From Spongiihabitans sp965206355 (GTDB taxonomy: Bacteria > Pseudomonadota > Gammaproteobacteria > Arenicellales > Poriferihabitantaceae): DNA of 64,000 bases. Position numbers and translations under genes: made by a program. Every line of letters starts with the position of its first letter. The stretch's first letter is position 1. Location of the stretch: the NCBI GenBank assembly GCA_965206355.1, contig OZ242212.1, forward strand, positions 2,232,001-2,296,000, in the 5' to 3' direction. This document shows positions 37,289 through 45,423 of this stretch, in pieces. The notes under the pieces are model-generated. The model searched no databases. It was not told the DNA's origin and worked only from the letters and a program-made list of their open reading frames with translations.

Positions 37289-37870
37289 CTACCGAGCTAC
37301 GTCCTGTTTACACAACGGCTTTCTGATGTATTCCCCGCTTATGCCATCGCGAATAACAGTCGGTGAACGGGCATAACCAATCGAGCCGTTCATAATACCA
37401 TCAATCTCATCACCAAATTGCTGGTACACCATAGCCACACGGCGTAGCATTGGACGACCAGAGCGGTTCGCACTGGTCGAAACAATAGCCATTCCTGCCA
37501 CCCGACAAAGTGCTTTAATCGGATGATGTGCGGAAATGCGTACCGCAAGCGTACTGTGATTTCCGCGCAACCAATGGGAAACATTGTGTCTGGCAGGCAA
37601 CAACCAGGTATAAGGTCCGGGCCAGTCCGCCAAACACTGTTGTTTGCATTCCTGTGGCAGAGGTTGCAGAAAACGACGCAATCTGCACAGATTATCTGCC
37701 ACTAGAATTAATCCCTTATGCTTTTTTCTTCGCTTTATTTCGAGAATACGTCGCACCGCACCACGATTGTTAGGATCACAGCCCAGAGCATAACAGGATT
37801 CCGTGGGATAGGCGACGACACCACCTTGGCGCAGAATATACGCCGTTTCTAATACTGAAGCGAGGATCAA
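37289..37870 (-). CDS. tsaC: Threonylcarbamoyl-AMP synthase TsaC
   Basis: TsaC makes threonylcarbamoyl-AMP from threonine, bicarbonate and ATP for the t6A37 modification of tRNAs reading ANN codons. The YrdC fold is recognised from V-V-A-Y-P-T-E-S-C-Y-A-L-G near residue 18, the K-R-R-K-K-H-K-G-L-I-L segment near 48, and S-T-S-A-N-R-S-G near 130. Its 193 residues fit the short TsaC form. The ATG overlaps the purE stop by four bases (ATGA). Confidence 0.93.
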   Translation of the reverse strand: MILASVLETAYILRQGGVVAYPTESCYALGCDPNNRGAVRRILEIKRRKKHKGLILVADNLCRLRRFLQPLPQECKQQCLADWPGPYTWLLPARHNVSHWLRGNHSTLAVRISAHHPIKALCRVAGMAIVSTSANRSGRPMLRRVAMVYQQFGDEIDGIMNGSIGYARSPTVIRDGISGEYIRKPLCKQDVAR

Positions 37871-38418
37871 CTGTTTCCTGCAACCTTGCCTAATGTGCCA
37901 TCAGCTAATGCACCGTTACGCAATGCCAGTTGCAATTTGGCATCCTTGCGATTGATGTGTTCGATATTTTCTGCTCGCTCGGCGCGAATTCGCTCACCTG
38001 CACTCTCATCGGATACGGCCAGAATCTGCGCCGCCAGATAACCTGCATTTTTTGCGCCAGCTCTGCCAATCGCCATACCCGCGACAGGAATGCCTCCCGG
38101 CATTTGCACCGTTGATAACAACGCATCCTGACCATTTAGTGGCCCACCATCCATCGGCACGCCAATTACTGGCTTTATGGTTAAGCTGGCAACGGTTCCC
38201 GCCAGATGAGCTGCCAATCCCGCCACCGCGATAAACACCGCACAACCTCTTTGCTCGGCATCCTTAACATAGCGATGTGTCGCCTCTGGCGTTCGGTGTG
38301 CTGATGTAATTTTTACTTCCCAGGCAATATTCAGCTTGTCCAGCACCTGAAATGTGGACTGGACAACGGGTAAATCTGAATCTGAGCCGACTAAAACGGC
38401 GACGAATGGTTGTGTCAT
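37867..38418 (-). CDS. purE: N5-carboxyaminoimidazole ribonucleotide mutase PurE
   Basis: PurE moves the carboxylate of N5-CAIR to give CAIR in purine synthesis. The N-terminal G-S-D-S-D-L-P motif near residue 12, S-A-H-R-T-P near 39 and G-V-P-M-D-G-G near 85 are class I PurE hallmarks. Residues 160-183 are a small extra tail. Translation of tsaC is probably coupled through the ATGA overlap. purK, its usual partner, is not present here. Confidence 0.94.
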   Translation of the reverse strand: MTQPFVAVLVGSDSDLPVVQSTFQVLDKLNIAWEVKITSAHRTPEATHRYVKDAEQRGCAVFIAVAGLAAHLAGTVASLTIKPVIGVPMDGGPLNGQDALLSTVQMPGGIPVAGMAIGRAGAKNAGYLAAQILAVSDESAGERIRAERAENIEHINRKDAKLQLALRNGALADGTLGKVAGNS

Positions 38419-38464
38419 AGGATATTATACAGGTTGTTGTCTAAATATAATGTTCACCCGGCTT

Positions 38465-38869
38465 TTAGTCCGGATTGTATCTGGATTTTAACCGACTAAT
38501 TTTGATCTGTCCGTTTGATAGGTAAAGGGTCGTCAGCAACACCGAGATACCCAGCCCGAGAATATCCATTAGCCAATCCATAAGTGAAAAGAAGCGTCCG
38601 GGCACGAGGTATTGCACACATTCAATAGCGATACCATAAAACACCAGAAAACCCAGCAACCTAATCCGGTATGGGTAACGGCTCCAGCCGAGTTGCCCCC
38701 ATATCCCCAATACCAAAAAAGTGATAACATGCAATACTTTGTCATTCATTAAACTCATTGAGCCATGCGGATTGGGCGAGCAAGCCTGCCAGAAAACGAT
38801 GACTAACATCATCACCCATCCTGATTTCCATAGCCAATTTAGGCTTCGGGACGTTCTAAAGTTCAGCAT
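38465..38869 (-). CDS. VanZ-like membrane protein
   Basis: The 134-residue protein has about four hydrophobic helices and the VanZ-like pattern: N-D-K-V-L-H near residue 42, then I-E-C-V-Q-Y-L-V-P-G-R-F-F-S-L-M-D near 80, then a final helix. VanZ itself raises teicoplanin resistance, but most chromosomal relatives have no known function, so no resistance role is implied. It lies 46 bases before purE on the same strand and may be cotranscribed. Confidence 0.78.
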   Translation of the reverse strand: MLNFRTSRSLNWLWKSGWVMMLVIVFWQACSPNPHGSMSLMNDKVLHVITFLVLGIWGQLGWSRYPYRIRLLGFLVFYGIAIECVQYLVPGRFFSLMDWLMDILGLGISVLLTTLYLSNGQIKISRLKSRYNPD

Positions 38870-38975
38870 ATTTAAGGGAGTTATAACCGAATCTGGTGTT
38901 TAGGGGTTGAAAGAAAGCAACATATCTGGTTGATCGGAAGTTGTAACAATCAAACAACCGAAGAGGTACGCCACT

Positions 38976-39335
38976 ATGAGAAAGAATAACATTATTGAAC
39001 TGTCAAGTCGAGAAACGGGTATTGATCCATTGAGCGAATTACTACAAGAGACCTTTGCACGAAAGCCATTTCACCTGCATGCTACGTTAAAAACGTACTC
39101 AATCGGTCATTTATAAGCATAAACTCCCTCATTCCGTGCGTTTTTGCCTTGCCTGAAAGCGAACTCATCTTCCGTGCAAAGCTCTCTACAAATCGGCGGA
39201 CAGAAACTGATCTGCCAGGCTATTGAGGTCGAGTTGTCTGCCTTGCTTGCATTGCATTCGGAACGTCGAACCGAATCTGGTCATGCTGATGTGGTATGCA
39301 ACGGCTATCTTCCGGAGCATGAGTTGCAAAGGTGA
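38976..39335 (+). pseudogene. N-terminal remnant of an IS256-family transposase
   Basis: The frame from ATG 38976 (ribosome site GAGG nine bases upstream) reads R-E-T-G-I-D-P-L-S-E-L-L-Q, is cut by a MITE, and resumes as I-G-G-Q-K-L-I-C-Q-A-I-E-V-E-L and then D-V-V-C-N-G-Y-L-P-E-H-E-L-Q. This is the start of an IS256 transposase, which normally continues to about 400 residues with a DDE domain. Only about 80 residues remain, and the remnant ends abruptly at 39335 against the TauE/SafE remnant. No IS ends were found. Not functional. Confidence 0.8.
39048..39186 (-). mobile_element. MITE copy 8, 139-bp class, inside the IS256 remnant
   Basis: This reverse copy is flanked by TACAA on both sides. 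In the transposase frame it introduces a TAA stop after about 25 element-encoded codons. Confidence 0.94.
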
Positions 39336-39582
39336 CAATAACCAATAGCCTTATTTTTCTAAAATCAACCGCCCCTTTCCGGATGAAATAAATAGATGCG
39401 GTTAGTGTGCCAGCACTACCTTGCAATTTGTTGGTCGCCACCGTTACCAGCAGGCGGCATACCCGACAGCATCAGGGCAGGTACTATTAATAAGTCGCCA
39501 TCGCCTGCAATAACATCCACCCAACCGGCTTAATGATGGCAACCAAGAACAATAACGCAAAAACCTCAACAGAAAACTCCAT
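39336..39582 (-). pseudogene. N-terminal remnant of a TauE/SafE-type permease
   Basis: From an ATG at 39582 the pieces M-E-F-S-V-E-V-F-A-L-L-F-L-V-A, then G-W-V-D-V-I-A-G-D-G-D-L-L-I-V-P-A-L, then A-T-N-K-L-Q-G-S-A-G-T-L-T-A-S-I-Y follow in different frames. Together they match the start of the sulfite-exporter-like TauE/SafE family, which has the hallmark A-G-G-G-G and T-N-K-x-Q-G motifs. Two frameshifts and truncation at the transposase fragment near 39335 destroy it. The rest of 39583-39727 shows nothing recognisable. Confidence 0.7.
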
Positions 39583-39727
39583 AACCTAGCAATATGAAAT
39601 GACGCTGAGAACAAAACACCACAGGCGAATAATCCTCGCGCCTACTCCCCCCGATTGTAATACGAGGAGAAGTCCTTCTTCCACCTTTTGAGACCTTTTC
39701 TTTATCAGCAGAATGACGCGCTTGCCA

Positions 39728-41011
39728 TCAGCACTTTATCGCTTTGTGTCCAATATCATTGCGGTACCAGCAACCTTGCCAATGCACTGATTTCACTGCC
39801 ATATAGGCGCGTCGTTGAGCATCTTCAACCCCATCGCCCAGGGCAGTAGCACACAACACCCTGCCGCCACTGCTGATTATCTTGCCATGCTCTGATTGGG
39901 TGGCGGCGTGGAATAGTTTAATGTCATCGTCAACATCATCGCTATCGTGTGGCAGACCGTGAATAACCTGCCCGGCTTCACAGTAACCCGGATAGCCCTT
40001 GCCAGCAAGCACAACACCAAGTGCGGCACGGGGATCCCAAATTGCCTGGTGTTGATCGAGTTTGCCGTCCAAAGCGGCAAGACATAATTCAACCAGGTCT
40101 GATTTTAGTCGCATCATAATCGGCTGCGTTTCGGGATCACCAAAACGACAGTTGTACTCCAGAACTTTTACAATATCTTCTCTAATCATCACCCCAGCAT
40201 ACAAAAACCCGTTATAGGGAATACCTTCCGCTGCCAGACCGTCAACAGTCGGCTGTAAAATATCCCGCATAATAGTGGCGTGCATGTTGTCATCAATCAG
40301 CGGAGCAGGTGAGTAAGCACCCATGCCACCGGTATTCGGACCCGTGTCGCCGTCAAATGCCGCTTTATGATCCTGACTTGAAGCCATCGCTAAAATATGA
40401 CTGCCATCAACCATACAAATAAAGCTGGCTTCCTCACCACTTAGAAACTCCTCAATAACCACCCGATTTCCTGCCTGACCAAAGCGGTTTCCAGACAGCA
40501 TATCGGTTATCGCATTTTTGCCTTGTTCTCTGGTCTCGGCAATAATGACACCTTTGCCGGCCGCCAACCCATCCGCTTTGACCACCACAGGCAATGCAAC
40601 CGACTCCAGATAGGTCAAAGCTGGCGATAATGTGGTAAAACTTTTGTAGGCAGCGGTGGGGATAGCGTGTCTTGACAGAAATTCCTTAGCAAAGGTTTTT
40701 GAACCTTCCAGTTGTGATGCTTTTTGCGAAGGGCCGAAGCATTTTAAGCCCGCCTGCTGAAAGCGATCAACAATGCCATTTACCAGCGGTCCCTCAGGAC
40801 CAATCAGGGTCAAATCAATGCCGGTTTGTTGTGCGAAATCAATCAGGTGGTCAAAATCATCCGCTGCTATAGCGACATTGCTAATGCCTGTTTCACTATC
40901 TGTTCCAGCATTACCCGGCGCCACATAAACCTCATCAACTCGGACAGATTGCCGTATTTTCCACGCCAGCGCATGTTCACGTCCACCACCACCAACAACC
41001 AGTACTTTCAT
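39728..41011 (-). CDS. purD: Phosphoribosylamine-glycine ligase PurD
   Basis: PurD joins phosphoribosylamine and glycine with ATP, the second step of purine synthesis. The start M-K-V-L-V-V-G-G-G-G-R-E-H-A-L-A-W, the ATP-grasp loop F-G-P-S-Q-K-A-S near residue 95 and D-P-E-T-Q near 292 mark the family. The 427-residue length is normal, though the extreme C-terminus (Trp/Cys-rich) is unusual. A MITE begins two bases before the ATG, so all native upstream sequence is displaced. The start codon forms ATGA with the stop of a mini-ORF that begins inside the MITE. In relatives purH and purD are adjacent; here a DUF2628 gene and two MITEs separate them. Confidence 0.95.
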   Translation of the reverse strand: MKVLVVGGGGREHALAWKIRQSVRVDEVYVAPGNAGTDSETGISNVAIAADDFDHLIDFAQQTGIDLTLIGPEGPLVNGIVDRFQQAGLKCFGPSQKASQLEGSKTFAKEFLSRHAIPTAAYKSFTTLSPALTYLESVALPVVVKADGLAAGKGVIIAETREQGKNAITDMLSGNRFGQAGNRVVIEEFLSGEEASFICMVDGSHILAMASSQDHKAAFDGDTGPNTGGMGAYSPAPLIDDNMHATIMRDILQPTVDGLAAEGIPYNGFLYAGVMIREDIVKVLEYNCRFGDPETQPIMMRLKSDLVELCLAALDGKLDQHQAIWDPRAALGVVLAGKGYPGYCEAGQVIHGLPHDSDDVDDDIKLFHAATQSEHGKIISSGGRVLCATALGDGVEDAQRRAYMAVKSVHWQGCWYRNDIGHKAIKC

Positions 41012-41034
41012 TGAGACCTGTGCACGAAAGCCAT
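41008..41034 (-). other. MITE-derived mini-ORF overlapping the purD start
   Basis: Inside MITE copy 9 an AGGTG precedes ATG 41034, which encodes M-A-F-V-H-R-S-Q and ends with TGA at 41010-41008. That TGA overlaps the purD ATG as ATGA, a classic coupling arrangement. The TIR also puts an AGG about six bases before the purD ATG. Expression of the peptide is inferred only. Confidence 0.5.
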
Positions 41035-41151
41035 TTCACCTGCATGCTGCGTTAAAATCGTACTCAATCGGTCATTTATAAGCATAAACTCCCTCATTCC
41101 GTGCGTTTTTGCCTTACCTGAAAGCAAAATCATCTTCCGTGCAAAGGTCTC
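41013..41151 (-). mobile_element. MITE copy 9, 139-bp class, abutting the purD start codon
   Basis: This reverse copy is flanked by TCATT on both sides. The duplicated target contains the original start (ATGA on the minus strand), so an ATG exists on each side of the element. The purD-proximal TIR carries a T to G change (GAGACCTGTGCAC). Confidence 0.95.
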
Positions 41152-41170
41152 TCATTATTTGCCTGTGTTA

Positions 41171-42412
41171 TCAGAAACTAATTTCAGGAATAGCTATCGG
41201 CTGAAGCACATCATCATCGGTCTTGAAAAATTGATCGGCACCGGCAGAAATTAACACATATTGATTAACTTGCTGTTCAATACGCACTGCGTTACCCCAT
41301 CCATCACTGACTTCACCGCCCTCAATCTGCTCAATGAATAGGGAGAGCAACGGATGAGCCGTTGATGGAATCTGAGGGTCAGTGGTGATTAGCAAAATTT
41401 TAAGCGAGGTCGCCAGAACACTTAAAATCAGGGAAGTGCGGGCAAGTTTTGATTCGGCAACAACTCCTTCAAGACTCAAACCATCGCCGCGAAACTGGGT
41501 TCCCGAGCCGGGTAATACATCGTTGAGTTGCTCACCATATTCATCCATAAATCGGCTCGTCATATAATTGCTAACCATGATAACCGACACCAACGCAATC
41601 AGAATACCACCGAAAACTGCCCCTTTACTGACCCCACCGCGCTCTAAATAATGCGCCACCTCCGTATTTTCATCGCTCCGATTACGCGTCCGCTCAAGTG
41701 TCCGATTGACCGCAGCAACCGCCTTTCTAAAATAGAGAAAATTGGCAAGCACCGCCCACATCACCAACCAGACAAGATAAACCATATCTGACTTTATCCA
41801 TAACATCAAGCCGATTGAAGCCAGCGCCTGCAATGCCGCCCATGACCACATTTTTCGATACAATGCCCAGAAAAAGAAACAGAAAAACGCGGGCCAGTGC
41901 CAGCTAAATTTCAGTGCCGACCAACTGATGTGGTCATCGGTGCTGTTGCCGTGCCTACTGTTATCATGGATGACAGTGAATTTACTGAACTGGTGTCGAT
42001 AATAATCGGTATTGCTACCGACAAAGCACATTAACAGCGTCTGAAAGGTCTCCTTATCTGATTGCCGGCAAGATGCTGAATCACCAGCTGATGCAGTCGA
42101 TGTTGTTGTTTTTCGCAGCGCTGATTCACTGGCAACCGCCTCAGCAACCGTTGCCGTTTCAGCTTCAAGTTCAGATTCAGCAATAACCGCAACGCTACAT
42201 TGTGCACCAATCCGCTTAATGTTGTTGCAAATAATCTGCGCCTGCGCTTTATCGTATTGTTTTTTTAGCGACACCGCATGCCCTTTCAGCAGATTCTCCA
42301 TCGTACTCGCTTGCGAGTTAAACAATTCAGCAAGCCCCTCAATAACCTGTTGTCGATCACATTCAGGCATAACATTGCCGTTGAGTATGACCCGATACTT
42401 CGCTAACGCCAT
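41171..42412 (-). CDS. DUF2628 membrane protein with extra N- and C-terminal domains
   Basis: The 413-residue protein has an N-terminal region (1-75, Y-R-V-I-L-N-G...) resembling small domains found before some membrane modules. An Ala/Glu/Thr/Ser-rich linker (80-120) follows. Next is a DUF2628-like section (about 130-245) with F-F-W-A-L-Y-R-K-M-W and several helices. The C-terminal end (about 345-413) has D-G-W-G-N...S-A-G-A-D-Q-F-F-K-T-D-D-D, which resembles the C-terminal calcium region of type II secretion pseudopilins. A further membrane helix lies near 270-285. Function is unknown. MITEs flank it on both sides, separating it from purH and purD. Confidence 0.7.
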   Translation of the reverse strand: MALAKYRVILNGNVMPECDRQQVIEGLAELFNSQASTMENLLKGHAVSLKKQYDKAQAQIICNNIKRIGAQCSVAVIAESELEAETATVAEAVASESALRKTTTSTASAGDSASCRQSDKETFQTLLMCFVGSNTDYYRHQFSKFTVIHDNSRHGNSTDDHISWSALKFSWHWPAFFCFFFWALYRKMWSWAALQALASIGLMLWIKSDMVYLVWLVMWAVLANFLYFRKAVAAVNRTLERTRNRSDENTEVAHYLERGGVSKGAVFGGILIALVSVIMVSNYMTSRFMDEYGEQLNDVLPGSGTQFRGDGLSLEGVVAESKLARTSLILSVLATSLKILLITTDPQIPSTAHPLLSLFIEQIEGGEVSDGWGNAVRIEQQVNQYVLISAGADQFFKTDDDVLQPIAIPEISF

Positions 42413-42451
42413 TGGCTCGTTAATTTAATTGAAAGTTGATAATTGAAAATG

Positions 42452-42607
42452 AGACCTTTGCACGGAAGATGAGTTCGCTTTCAGGCAAGGTAAAAACGCA
42501 CGGAATGAGGGAGTTTATGCTTATAAATGACCGATTGAGACCGATTTTACCAACAGTAGGCGCTTTTAGGCGACGCAGTATGCAGGTGAAATGGCTGCAA
42601 AGGTCTC
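42452..42607 (+). mobile_element. MITE copy 10, 156 bp
   Basis: This forward long-class copy lacks six bases (TTCGTG) near its 3' end. Both flanks are AAAAT. It lies between purH and the DUF2628 gene, 40 bases before the latter's start. Confidence 0.94.
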
Positions 42608-42673
42608 AAAATGTGATAGCCACTGTCCTGAAATAACACACCTCATAACCCATAATTCGTAATTCACAAATCC

Positions 42674-44299
42674 TCAATGCCTGAAATGGCGCATTCTGGT
42701 GTGAACCATCGCCATATTATGTTCATTGGCAGCGGCAACGACTTCATCATCTCGTAGTGCGCCGCCAGGCTGAATAATCGCCTTGATTCCCACTGCTGCG
42801 GCATTATCGAGTGCATCTCGAAATGGCAGAAACGCATCCGATGCCATGACTGCCTGATTCACTTCAAGACCGGCGTACTCGGCTTTAATAGCTGCAATCC
42901 GCGCCGAATTGACCCGACTCATTTGTCCGGCACCGATACCGATGGTCATTTGCTTTGATGCGTAAATGATGGCATTGGATTTAACAAATTTTGCGACTTT
43001 CCATGCAAACAATAAATCCTGCATTTCCAACTCGCTGGGGGCGCGTTTTGTAACCACATCCAATGTATCAAACAGTGCGGAATCTATCTCCTGAATCAAC
43101 AAACCACCGTTCACTCTTTTGAAATCCAGATTCCCCCTGCCACTCACCGCATCGTTAGCACTGGCAGATGGGTCACTCTGCGCTATTCGGGTATCCCATT
43201 CTCCGCTTTCAAGCAAGCGTAGGTTGTGTTTCTCCGCCAACACCTGACTGGCTTGCGCCGACACTGCGGGCGCAACAATAACCTCAACGAATTGTTGGGC
43301 AATAATTTTCTCTGCCGTTTGCGCTTGCAGAGTCGAATTAAAGGCAATAATACCACCGAAGGCGGACTCGGCATCGGTGCAATAGGCACGTTCATAAGCC
43401 AGTAGTTGATTATCCGCAACCGCAACGCCACACGGGTTTGCGTGTTTGACGATGACACAAGCCTGTTGCTCGGTAAATTGTTTAACACATTCTACTGCCG
43501 CATCGGTATCGGCGATGTTGTTATACGACATCTGTTTGCCTTGAAGTTGTACGGCATTAGCGGCATTCGGCGTTTTTGTATCCGTCTTCACATAAAAAGC
43601 GGCTCGTTGATGCGGGTTTTCACCATAACGCATCGCTTGTTTGCGCCTGTATTGACTACTGATTGTGCGCGGAAACAAACTTTCGGGCGATGCACCTTCC
43701 GCGTTACCCTCAACCCACCCTCCCAGATAGTTTGCGACACTGCCATCATAGTCGGCTGTGTGTTCAAAGGCTTTCACTGCCAGATCAAATCGCAATGGCT
43801 TGGAAATTGTGCCCTGATTATTCGCAAGCTCGGAGCAGACACGCGCATAATCATCCGCATCTACCAGCACCGTAACATCCGTGAAATTTTTTGCTGCCGC
43901 TCTCAACATAGCAGGACCGCCGATGTCAATATTTTCTATGGCGACATCCAACGTACAATCCGCCTTAGCAATGGTTTGCTGAAAGGGATATAGATTGACC
44001 ACCACCAGATCAATCGCGGCGATGTCATTTGCGCGCATAACTTCACGGTCTTGTTGCCGTCGCCCTAATATGCCGCCATGAATTTTCGGATGCAAGGTCT
44101 TGACCCGACCCGCCATAATTTCCGGAAAACCGGTATAGTCACTGACCTCTGTTACCGCAATACCCTGCTCAGCCAACAACCTTGCCGTGCCGCCAGTTGA
44201 CAGGATTTCAATATCAAACTGGCTCAGGGAACGTGCAAATTCAACGATTCCACGCTTATCAGAAACGCTAATCAGCGCGCGGCGAACTGGGGATTTCAT
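42674..44299 (-). CDS. purH: Bifunctional AICAR formyltransferase / IMP cyclohydrolase PurH
   Basis: PurH carries out the last two steps of IMP synthesis. The N-terminal MGS-like cyclohydrolase domain starts R-R-A-L-I-S-V-S-D-K-R-G and has T-L-H-P-K-I-H-G-G-I-L near residue 68. The formyltransferase domain shows V-K-H-A-N-P-C-G-V-A near 284 and D-A-F-L-P-F-R-D near 490. The length of 541 residues is slightly above typical (about 529). It follows the DUF3426 gene after 83 bases. A repeat-like AT-rich motif (GAATTGAAAGTTGA) lies immediately upstream. Confidence 0.96.
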   Translation of the reverse strand: MKSPVRRALISVSDKRGIVEFARSLSQFDIEILSTGGTARLLAEQGIAVTEVSDYTGFPEIMAGRVKTLHPKIHGGILGRRQQDREVMRANDIAAIDLVVVNLYPFQQTIAKADCTLDVAIENIDIGGPAMLRAAAKNFTDVTVLVDADDYARVCSELANNQGTISKPLRFDLAVKAFEHTADYDGSVANYLGGWVEGNAEGASPESLFPRTISSQYRRKQAMRYGENPHQRAAFYVKTDTKTPNAANAVQLQGKQMSYNNIADTDAAVECVKQFTEQQACVIVKHANPCGVAVADNQLLAYERAYCTDAESAFGGIIAFNSTLQAQTAEKIIAQQFVEVIVAPAVSAQASQVLAEKHNLRLLESGEWDTRIAQSDPSASANDAVSGRGNLDFKRVNGGLLIQEIDSALFDTLDVVTKRAPSELEMQDLLFAWKVAKFVKSNAIIYASKQMTIGIGAGQMSRVNSARIAAIKAEYAGLEVNQAVMASDAFLPFRDALDNAAAVGIKAIIQPGGALRDDEVVAAANEHNMAMVHTRMRHFRH

Positions 44300-44382
44300 A
44301 ATGATTTGTGAATTGAAAGTTGAGAATGACGGCGACCGCTATCGCTTATCTAAGTGCGAACAACGCTTATTTATTGTTTTGT

Positions 44383-45408
44383 TTATGATGATAGCGGAGC
44401 CATAACAATATCAACTATAAAGCCAACGGCTTTTTCATGCGGTCGTGCCAGATTGAGGACGATTTCAGCAAGCTGCCCCTGCTCAATCATATTGTTCACC
44501 GTCTTTGGTAAATAAAGCTTGGGGGGAAATGTTCGCCTACCGACAACCCGCCCCAACCGATCGGTAAGGGTCAACTGCAAATGCGGATACGGTTGTGCGA
44601 ATTGCGCCTGATTCACCGCCTTCACGGTAACTCGCAATGCCCCCGGTTCAGTGGGATGGAGATTTATTCGGGTATGAGTCAAAGTGAATTGAAACGGGTC
44701 TTGCCTAATCGGTAATTGACAGCCAGCAATGCGACAGAAACCAGCCAGATATTGACGATATCTCGCATCTTGAGCATATTTCTCGACAAAGGAATGCTTG
44801 ATCTGCATCCCCAGCAAAACCACAAAGCCTGCTACCACAACAAACCAGATAAAAGTGACTAATGGATTGGTACGCTCGGCAATATATTGATGGACTTTAT
44901 TGTCGGTTAGGCTGCTCCGGGTCTCCGCCTCCAAACCCCGCCTTTCTGGCAAAAAAGGCGATGACGTTAATGCCTCTACGTTCATATCCTCATCAATAAA
45001 ATCGAATCCCTGATGGATATTCAGTGAATGGGGTACGCGATCTGCAAACGGGTTCTCTGTTTCATCAATGCGCATTGGCTTACGCGCATTCGTAGCATCC
45101 TCGACATTCAATGCCACAGGGGGCGCATTAGCTACGTGCTTGTCCTGCTTGCGATTCACTGTGCCATCGGCATTACCACGGGATTGCGGACTGATGTTTT
45201 GATTAAAAGCACGCTCTGGTCGTATCGCAGCAAAACCGTTATCGGTTTCCTGCATCAGATTGATATTGACATCAAATACTGCCTGACAGGCTCCACATCT
45301 GACCATTTCATCCGCCAACACAGCGGATACTTCGGTGGATGATGCAGTAGCGGACAACTTAAAGATGGCTTTGCATTTCGGGCAACCACAATATCGAATC
45401 ATACTCAT
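44383..45408 (-). CDS. Zinc-ribbon and DUF3426 domain protein
   Basis: The 341-residue protein begins with an MJ0042-type zinc ribbon (C-P-K-C near residue 8-11 and C-G-A-C near 38-41). A disordered polar linker follows, then a single membrane helix near 188-207 and a C-terminal DUF3426 domain with the Cys pair C-R-I-A-G-C near 228. Such proteins typically lie between accC/prmA and fis/purH in gammaproteobacteria, as here, but their function is unknown. prmA, dusB and fis are missing from this arrangement. Confidence 0.82.
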   Translation of the reverse strand: MSMIRYCGCPKCKAIFKLSATASSTEVSAVLADEMVRCGACQAVFDVNINLMQETDNGFAAIRPERAFNQNISPQSRGNADGTVNRKQDKHVANAPPVALNVEDATNARKPMRIDETENPFADRVPHSLNIHQGFDFIDEDMNVEALTSSPFLPERRGLEAETRSSLTDNKVHQYIAERTNPLVTFIWFVVVAGFVVLLGMQIKHSFVEKYAQDARYRQYLAGFCRIAGCQLPIRQDPFQFTLTHTRINLHPTEPGALRVTVKAVNQAQFAQPYPHLQLTLTDRLGRVVGRRTFPPKLYLPKTVNNMIEQGQLAEIVLNLARPHEKAVGFIVDIVMAPLSS

Positions 45409-45423
45409 CAGAATACCATGCCT

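Noticed and set aside
38465..38869. Glycopeptide resistance gene from the VanZ similarity
   Set aside because: VanZ-like domains are common in chromosomes without resistance function, and no van genes are present.
39683..39700. GAGACCTTTTC string near 39689 as another element
   Set aside because: Only eight to nine bases match the end and no second end or internal element sequence is present.
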